In this document: positions 53,253 to 58,045 of the stretch, in pieces | Layout: every line of letters begins with the position of its first letter | How positions within the stretch are numbered: the first letter of the stretch is position 1 | The notes under the pieces: model-generated | What the model was told of the DNA's origin: nothing | The model's input: the letters and a program-made list of their open reading frames with translations, nothing else | Database searches by the model: none | Position numbers and translations under genes: made by a program | Assembly: GCF_027257195.1 (NCBI RefSeq) | Contig: NZ_JAPDFS010000002.1 | Coordinates: 30,343 to 88,387, forward strand | Direction: 5' to 3' | Length of the DNA stretch: 58,045 nucleotides | From: Halorubrum sp. F4 | Lineage (GTDB): Archaea > Halobacteriota > Halobacteria > Halobacteriales > Haloferacaceae

Positions 53253-53620
53253 TGTTCGTCCTCGACGCTCGGATGTGGTTCCTCGGGTGCGTGTTCGCGC
53301 CAGGACTCCTTGTCCTCTGTACCGAGTCGCTGGTTGAACAGGGCGGTCGCTCGTTCGTACCCGCTGTATCCGTCGAGTCGCTCTGTGTCGTCGGTTATCG
53401 CCCAGTACGTCGCTTTGTGTTCGACGAGATCGCGGTCCTTCAGTCTCGAGAGCGCGGTGCTGACCGCGCCCTCATCGAGACCGATCTGAGAGGCGATTTC
53501 GCGGGCCTTGAACGCGCGATCATCGTTGGCGGCGAGAAATCCCAGCACCTGATCCGGGACGGAAAGTTCCTCGAGTTCGTCCTCGCTCGTCTTCTCGAAG
53601 GTATCTCGGTCGATGGACAT
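53249..53620 (-). CDS. MarR/wHTH antitoxin-like regulator
   Basis: Started at MSIDRDTFEKTSEDEL (53620), about 123 residues. The winged helix reads VPDQVLGFLAANDDRAFKAR, then EIASQIGLDEGAVSTALSRL and a wing ending KATYWAIT. The C-terminal tail (ALFNQRLGTEDKESWREHAP) is polar and could mask the toxin. It precedes and overlaps the PemK-like gene, so the pair forms a type II toxin-antitoxin unit with a wHTH instead of an AbrB- or RHH-type antitoxin. Confidence 0.7.
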   Translation of the reverse strand: MSIDRDTFEKTSEDELEELSVPDQVLGFLAANDDRAFKAREIASQIGLDEGAVSTALSRLKDRDLVEHKATYWAITDDTERLDGYSGYERATALFNQRLGTEDKESWREHAPEEPHPSVEDEQ

Positions 53621-54012
53621 CGTTGAGCAGAAATACGGTGTCAATCGTAATGAGTGTTAGGTGTGAAAGCGACGAAATGGCTGAAGGGGATACTCCGCCC
53701 GTAGCCTCGTCGAAGCAGTTCGAGAATCGTATACATTGAGACGGCCAGTCTCAACTACCAGTGGGCGTCCATTTTCGAGTTGTTTTACCGATCTATAACG
53801 TAGAAACCCGTTCTCTCTGGTCAGATACGCGAATATAGTTCGTCGGGCAGCGATGGACGCATCCAGAATTCATGCGTCCCGTGCCCTTGTGGAGGTGCAT
53901 ATATGAATAGAATACTTTTCATGCTATTTGACCTATTCCAGTAAACCTCCTTCCTGAAGAGATGGACATCCCCCCGTCGTTCTCCTTGAAAAGAAATAGA
54001 ATGCTATTCAGA
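53621..54012. other. AT-richer intergenic region with flanking copies of the partition repeat
   Basis: No gene is seen. GAATAG occurs at 53905-53910, and CTATTT/CTATTC at 53924 and 53933, then CTATTC at 54004 and CTATTT at 54013; the last two pairs are each 9 bp apart, as in the array at 55310-55585. These lie just downstream of the partition genes, so the repeat brackets the par locus. Confidence 0.5.
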
Positions 54013-54432
54013 CTATTTTGAAATCGCATTCTTTCGTTCTTGCTCGAACCGTTCAGCCACCTCGTCAACCAAGTCTTCCTCTACAACCGTGCGCAGCAAC
54101 GCATCAGTCATCTCACGGACAACGATATTCTGATAGCCGCGAGTACTTAGCTCGCGCTCTAATTCGTAGTTCAGCCAGGAATCGAAGTTCTCGATAGTCT
54201 CTTCGCGAGCGTAAAACGGCCGTTGATTGGCTGCCTCGTATGAAAAGGCAGTATCTGTCATCGGGTCCAGTTCCTCGACGTCCCCCTCATCCGGTTCGTC
54301 GACGTGTTCGGTTGTCGTGTCTGAGGCGGGTGGCTCGCGCGGTTCCTGTTCACTCTTCGTCTCGTCCTGATCGTCAGCATCGTCATCCAGCGTCTGACTA
54401 AGATCTGCGAACGGGTCACCGTCGTCAGCCAT
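54013..54432 (-). CDS. Probable partition partner of ParA (small acidic protein)
   Basis: Started at MADDGDPFADLSQTLD (54432), 139 residues. The first half is a disordered acidic stretch rich in Asp, Glu and Pro. The C-terminal half (AANQRPFYAREETIENFDSW, then YQNIVVREMTDALLRTVVEE) is a compact strand-helix domain that could be a ribbon-helix-helix-like DNA binder. It overlaps the end of parA by 8 bp. Position and size fit a centromere-binding partner, but no known ParB domain is visible. Confidence 0.55.
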   Translation of the reverse strand: MADDGDPFADLSQTLDDDADDQDETKSEQEPREPPASDTTTEHVDEPDEGDVEELDPMTDTAFSYEAANQRPFYAREETIENFDSWLNYELERELSTRGYQNIVVREMTDALLRTVVEEDLVDEVAERFEQERKNAISK

Positions 54433-55363
54433 GCCGGACCACCTCACCGGCCTCGACGATGTGCGCGAGTTCGTCGAAATTCTTCAGTTGATCACAGTTG
54501 GCGTCGTAGTCCAATAGCGGTTTGCGTTCACCGTACGCTTTCGTGATACTCGTTCGGTCTCGGATACCTGGTGTCGGACTAATGTCGCCGCTGCCCACAG
54601 CCTCCCAATCCGTGATTCGAGCGAAGTTCGGAATACGGTCCTGCAAGCTGTTGTGGGAGTTCAGCCGTTCGAGGAGCTGGCGATCTTGCGTTTGCTGGTC
54701 GATACGCCCATCCAGCATATTCGGGACGAGTGCGAGGACGTCGACGTCCATGTGCTTTCGCAGCGGAGCAATCTGGCGCTCGATAGTGCGTTCCAGTCCG
54801 GACATCGCCTCGTTGCCGGGCGCTAGTGGAAGAACAAGATTAGACGTCGCGACGAGAGCGTTGTCGGTCAGTCGCGAGCGATATGCGGGCGAGTCCGTGA
54901 CGATGAAGTCGTATTCGTCGCCCAGCAGCGGCTCAACGACTTCGCGCTTCAACAGAGCAGACGGCTGGAAGACGTCACCGACGACGATTTCTCGCTCGAC
55001 TTGCTCGAGATCCTCGCTCGAGGGAAGGATATCGAATTCATATTCGGTATCGTAGACGACTGAGGTTGGATCTGCCTCATCGAAGAATACCTCACCGATG
55101 CCCTCGTCTGTATTGTGATAGTGGTCATCGAACCCGAGACCGACTGAAGCGTGTCCATTCGGATCGAGGTCAATGAGGAGGACATCATGGTCGTGGGTGG
55201 CGAGTTGACGCGCGAGATTCACTGCGATGGTTGACTTGCCAACGCCACCCTTCAGCATGCAGACTGAGACAGCCCGAGAATTCCCCGCTGTATCCACGGA
55301 TTCGTACGGGCTATTTGGGCTATTCGTGCTATCTATGCTATTCCCGCTATTCGTTCCCGCCAT
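54425..55363 (-). CDS. parA: ParA-family partition ATPase
   Basis: This 312-residue protein has a deviant Walker A CMLKGGVGKSTIAVNLARQL (residues 36-55) with the signature Lys, then LLIDLDPNGHASVGLGFDD (A' motif) and DFIVTDSPAYRSRLTDNAL (Walker B). ParA proteins bind DNA nonspecifically with ATP and move plasmid copies through a centromere-binding partner. The N terminus (NSGNSIDSTNSPNSPYES) is a repetitive Asn-Ser-x tract encoded by the 9-bp repeats described at 55310-55585, so part of the DNA array is also coding sequence. A TATA element (TTATAAG on the minus strand, about 55392-55398) suits a leaderless transcript. Confidence 0.9.
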   Translation of the reverse strand: MAGTNSGNSIDSTNSPNSPYESVDTAGNSRAVSVCMLKGGVGKSTIAVNLARQLATHDHDVLLIDLDPNGHASVGLGFDDHYHNTDEGIGEVFFDEADPTSVVYDTEYEFDILPSSEDLEQVEREIVVGDVFQPSALLKREVVEPLLGDEYDFIVTDSPAYRSRLTDNALVATSNLVLPLAPGNEAMSGLERTIERQIAPLRKHMDVDVLALVPNMLDGRIDQQTQDRQLLERLNSHNSLQDRIPNFARITDWEAVGSGDISPTPGIRDRTSITKAYGERKPLLDYDANCDQLKNFDELAHIVEAGEVVRHG

Positions 55364-55585
55364 GCTATTCTGGAATAGTGCCCTATCCCCTCTTATAACT
55401 AAGGGCAGTGAATAGCCCGAATCGCCAAGATAGACCGAATAGTTTGAATAGTAAGAATAGCATGAATAGTATGAGTAGCAAAGGTAGCCTGAATTGTTAA
55501 AATAGCATAAGTAGTATCGATAGAAAATCTCTATGAATAGGATGCTATCTTAGAATAGTATCCGATTTCAGAATACCCCTAATAG
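55310..55585. repeat. 9-bp-period GAATAG array, candidate partition centromere and parA operator
   Basis: Units of GAATAG or a one- or two-base variant start at 55410, 55419, 55428, 55437, 55446, 55455, 55464, 55473, 55482, 55491, 55500, 55509 and 55518: thirteen units exactly 9 bp apart. More follow at 55535, 55553, 55571 and 55580. On the other side, in inverted orientation (GCTATTC), units start at 55310, 55319, 55328, 55337, 55346 and 55364 inside parA codons 1-18. The arms meet at CTATTCTGGAATAG (55365-55378). The parA promoter lies between the arms, so the array can serve both in segregation and in autoregulation. Confidence 0.75.
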
Positions 55586-55624
55586 TGCAGGGCTAGTACG
55601 TGCCGCAGGCGAGAGGATTCGTAC

Positions 55625-56428
55625 CTACTCCGTCCCTTTGTCAATGACGGCCTCGTCCAGTCTCTTCCAAACAGTATCGAACAGCGGTGGATCACCGGTC
55701 AGGTCTGGAAGTGAGGTTTCCCACTGGCGCTGAATGTCCTCGCGCTGGTCACCCGGCAGACCTGTGGTGAGATCGACGTCAAGGTCGTCGTGGTCGCACT
55801 TTGCTTCGAAGGCAGGCAGGACAACGTCGAACTCAATCTCAACAGATTCGGTCTCTAAGAGCTGATAAAGATCGTAGTAGTCTCTGGCAGCACCCCGTTG
55901 GAAGATCGCCCGAAGTTTCTCCGCGAAGATCTCTTCGACACTATACGCCTGCAGTTCGAACTCCGGGATATCCTCGTAGGAGTGCGTATGGTGAACCGAG
56001 TCGAATGCGACGTACTCGTCGACCATCACGTCGAGACTGGTCGTATTCGGATGGTCAAGCACCGCCCGATACTGGATGCTCATGTCGACGTAGTGTGTCG
56101 GATAGTGTTGCTGGCGGGACTCGTGGTGCTCGCTGATGGTGAACTCAATCCCGGAGCGCTCGGTAACTGTGTCAAGGACATCACGGAGGTCGTCTTCTGA
56201 TTCGTTGTACTGACCTTCGACGCCGAAATCGAGATCCTCTGAGAATCGCCACGACTGGGGGAAGTACAGTTTGCTCAGCGCCGTTCCACCTTTGAACATG
56301 AGGTTCTCGCCAAAGTCACTCGTGAAGATACCCCAGAGAATCCAGGAGTTGACGTAGTTCTTCTCAGCATAGCCCTGGCGGACACCTAGCTCACGGGCAA
56401 GGACACGGAGTCGGTTTTGACTGATCAT
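55625..56428 (-). CDS. AbiEii-type nucleotidyltransferase toxin
   Basis: This 267-residue protein has the DUF1814/AbiEii pattern: NLMFKGGTALSKLYF followed by WRFSEDLDFGVEGQ, the G[GS]-x9-D-x-D nucleotidyltransferase site. SVEEIFAEKLRAIFQRGAAR then YYDLYQLLE is the conserved second half. In the AbiE system the toxin transfers nucleotides to target RNA and blocks growth. The antitoxin gene lies 5 bp upstream. The pair can act as a maintenance or phage-abortive module. Confidence 0.88.
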   Translation of the reverse strand: MISQNRLRVLARELGVRQGYAEKNYVNSWILWGIFTSDFGENLMFKGGTALSKLYFPQSWRFSEDLDFGVEGQYNESEDDLRDVLDTVTERSGIEFTISEHHESRQQHYPTHYVDMSIQYRAVLDHPNTTSLDVMVDEYVAFDSVHHTHSYEDIPEFELQAYSVEEIFAEKLRAIFQRGAARDYYDLYQLLETESVEIEFDVVLPAFEAKCDHDDLDVDLTTGLPGDQREDIQRQWETSLPDLTGDPPLFDTVWKRLDEAVIDKGTE

Positions 56429-56433
56429 TAGAA

Positions 56434-57264
56434 TCAGGACTCCGTCGGACCGAGCGTGCCCGGGTCAACGTTAATTCGGAGGCGATACTCACTGTCGTAT
56501 AATCCCTGCTCGCTCTGCGTCGGGTCGAGCAGCGAATACCCGCTCGTGAACGACGCGACGAGCGTCTCACGCGTTGGGAGGTCGATATCCAGTTGGTCGG
56601 CAAGGTAGACGATTCGCTTGGTCGCCGCACCGTTGTCGAGTCGCTGGAGGTACTCACCGACGGTCGCCCACGAACAGTCCTGGTCGTCCGCGGCGACCAT
56701 TGCTTTCGCGAGTTCTCGGATACCACCGCAGTACTCGGGATGGTCGGCACAGTCGACGAGCGTCTTCTCCAAGTCGGCGATGTTCACGGCGGTCCCCTCA
56801 ATGGACGTCGGCTCGTAGCCGAAGAACTTCCGCTCGGTGACCGTCGCAACGCGATAGGGGACGCCGTGAATCTCGCGACTCTGGGCTCGCGTTGGGGTGA
56901 CGACGTAGACGGTTCGAGGAACCTGCTCGGTCAGCCCGTGATGGCTGAGGGCGCTGTAGTAGCCGATGTACATCGGCTCAGCGACGTGCGAGGCGATGAG
57001 ATACTCGTGGGTCGTATATACGGCCTCTTCACCGGCAGCGAGTGGGATGATGAGATATCGGCCGGGGAGCAGCCGATCCAGCCACCCTTTCTCGGTGAGT
57101 CGGGAGGCGATCTCGCGGGCGGTGTTCGGCGCGACCTCGAGTGTCGCCTCGATATCGTCGATCGAGATGATTTGGTGGCCCTCCGCGGCGAGATGCGAGA
57201 GGAGTCGGCTCTCACGGGTCGAAAGTCCCTGCCGTATAGTTTGGGTCTCTTGTGTGGAACTCAT
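56434..57264 (-). CDS. AbiEi-type antitoxin
   Basis: The 276-residue protein has an N-terminal winged helix (TRESRLLSHLAAEGHQIISI, VAPNTAREIASRLTEKGWLD, then LLPGRYLIIPL) and the AbiEi C-terminal domain (EPMYIGYYSALSHHGLTEQV, VYVVTPTRAQSREIHG, VNIADLEKTLVDCADHPEYC). It represses its own operon and neutralises the toxin without direct toxin binding in known type IV pairs. A promoter is expected in the 90 bp upstream, where GTACATAGAATATGAAG is AT-rich. Confidence 0.85.
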   Translation of the reverse strand: MSSTQETQTIRQGLSTRESRLLSHLAAEGHQIISIDDIEATLEVAPNTAREIASRLTEKGWLDRLLPGRYLIIPLAAGEEAVYTTHEYLIASHVAEPMYIGYYSALSHHGLTEQVPRTVYVVTPTRAQSREIHGVPYRVATVTERKFFGYEPTSIEGTAVNIADLEKTLVDCADHPEYCGGIRELAKAMVAADDQDCSWATVGEYLQRLDNGAATKRIVYLADQLDIDLPTRETLVASFTSGYSLLDPTQSEQGLYDSEYRLRINVDPGTLGPTES

Positions 57265-57356
57265 ACCTGCATTTCGTACATAGAATATGAAGCCCGGCAG
57301 GCTTCAACGTTGCGCCTCCTCCACCCTGCCGGGCAGACACCGGATTATGAGCCTAG

Positions 57357-57794
57357 TTAGAGTGATTGAGGGCCGGTATCGACAACGCTGGCAAATGCGA
57401 CGTTCTCTTGGACCTGGTCGATTTCGATGGTCGGCTCGTCACCGGGCTGCGCACCTGGAATGATAACGACATAGCCGCGTTCGACCTTCGCGATTCCATC
57501 GCCTTGATCGCCGACTGTCTCGATCGTCACGTCACGGACTTCCCCTTCAGTGACCGGTGGGGTAGGTGGTCCAGAATTTCGTTCGGACGGAGCGGGCTGC
57601 TCCTGTGCTGTGCGTTCGTCAGCTGTCTTCGTCGAGGATTGTCGTTGCGTGAGTACGCCGATCCGGTATGTTTCACCAGGAGAGATAGCGCCGTGATCAA
57701 TCTCAGTTTGCGGAACTTCGAGTGTATATGTCTCTCCTCGTTTTTCTACAGTTGCGCTAAACAGACTCTGGAGCGACTCTGGAACCTCAACCAT
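57357..57794 (-). CDS. TRAM-domain protein
   Basis: This 145-residue protein has a TRAM domain from about residue 82 to 140 (VTEGEVRDVTIETVGDQGDG, then IAKVERGYVVIIPGAQPGDE), an OB-like RNA-binding fold. The N-terminal 50 residues (YTLEVPQTEIDHGAISPGET, YRIGVL) form a second small beta domain, and a polar linker joins them. Archaeal single-TRAM proteins act as RNA chaperones. It stands alone. Confidence 0.85.
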   Translation of the reverse strand: MVEVPESLQSLFSATVEKRGETYTLEVPQTEIDHGAISPGETYRIGVLTQRQSSTKTADERTAQEQPAPSERNSGPPTPPVTEGEVRDVTIETVGDQGDGIAKVERGYVVIIPGAQPGDEPTIEIDQVQENVAFASVVDTGPQSL

Positions 57795-57988
57795 ACGCTG
57801 ACCTACAGCCCCTGGTAGTTAATCGGTTATCTTCCGCGAAGATAGGTATCTATTCAGGAAGGCTCGTGTTTCCTGGAATTTCCGGAAAACTATGAGGTGC
57901 AATTCCAGCAGAATCGCCTGCCAGCGATACAGTATCCGGGTAGAACCCAATTACAAGTGCTTCCTTTCCGGAAGCGACCCGGTCACTC

Positions 57989-58045
57989 CATCTGTCTTTA
58001 GTTAAGCGAGAAACCGCGAGATAGCGGCGGCTTATCGAGGCATCT
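57989..58045 (+). mobile_element. First 57 bp of an ISH8-type element, continuing outside the window
   Basis: The sequence starts CATCTGTCTTTAGTTAAGCG and continues AGAAACCGCGAGATAGCGGC. It aligns base for base, with few changes, to the right end of the ISH8-type element at 40751 read inward on the minus strand, including the AGAAACCGCG and TTATCG-GGCATCT stretches. The transposase would begin about 30 bp beyond the window on the plus strand. The gap 57795-57988 before it shows no gene. Confidence 0.8.

Noticed and set aside
55410..55585. CRISPR array
   Set aside because: Units are only 6 conserved bases every 9 bp; there are no 20-40-bp repeats or unique spacers and no cas gene.
1..58045. 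tRNA, rRNA or replication-origin genes
   Set aside because: No cloverleaf, rRNA segment, Orc/Cdc6 or RepH-like gene was noticed by eye; a covariance-model and profile search would be needed to exclude them fully.

Overview
The window is haloarchaeal DNA. It shows acidic, Asp/Glu-rich proteins, TATA/leaderless-type promoters, Tat plus lipobox signals, bacterio-opsin-activator (HTH_10) regulators, a deoxyhypusine synthase, and insertion sequences of known haloarchaeal types. A parA partition locus, three toxin-antitoxin modules, an integrase and dense IS debris suggest a megaplasmid or a plasmid-like island. No replication initiator and no rRNA or tRNA gene was seen.

Layout. 1-4.7 kb: remains of a large MZB/DUF1998 helicase locus, cut by a 223-bp MITE and an IS5-type element. 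4.7-12.2 kb: Acr3-type efflux pump, cytochrome oxidase (coxB and a fused coxA-coxC), a decayed IS5 element that truncates a cation-diffusion-facilitator gene, then a NikR-like repressor divergent from a nickel exporter. 12.2-18.3 kb: IS scraps, a three-gene operon (DUF7342-like wHTH, TumE-like protein, tyrosine integrase), a 600-residue transposase and a zinc-finger gene cut by an IS end. 18.3-31.5 kb: metabolic and regulatory cargo (two MFS transporters, a 960-residue sensor-regulator, glutamate dehydrogenase, deoxyhypusine synthase, SDR, PadR) mixed with frameshifted genes (lipoprotein, hemD, a DUF488-like gene) and a halocyanin tail cut by a second 223-bp MITE.

31.5-52.9 kb is the most coherent part: an anaerobic/denitrification island with Cu nitrite reductase (nirK), a multicopper oxidase, truncated haemoglobin, peroxiredoxin, haem O synthase, haem-copper-oxidase-like or NnrS-like membrane proteins, cupins, DUF2249 proteins, an SRPBCC protein, a DtxR-like regulator and a CGCGG-type RiPP-like protein. 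Nine copies of a palindrome of the form CGAAC-N4-GTTCG (or close variants) lie in this island. Seven of them end 37-39 bp before a start codon. This matches the motif known for the haloarchaeal denitrification regulator NarO, so the island looks like one regulon that includes several genes of unknown function. A TnpB element and an ISH8 copy (1402 bp, 10-bp target duplication) interrupt it.

52.9-58 kb is the plasmid-maintenance part: a PemK/MazF-like toxin with wHTH antitoxin, parA with a small partner gene, an unusual array of 9-bp-period GAATAG repeats around the parA start, an AbiE toxin-antitoxin pair, a TRAM protein, and the first 57 bp of another ISH8-type element at the window edge.
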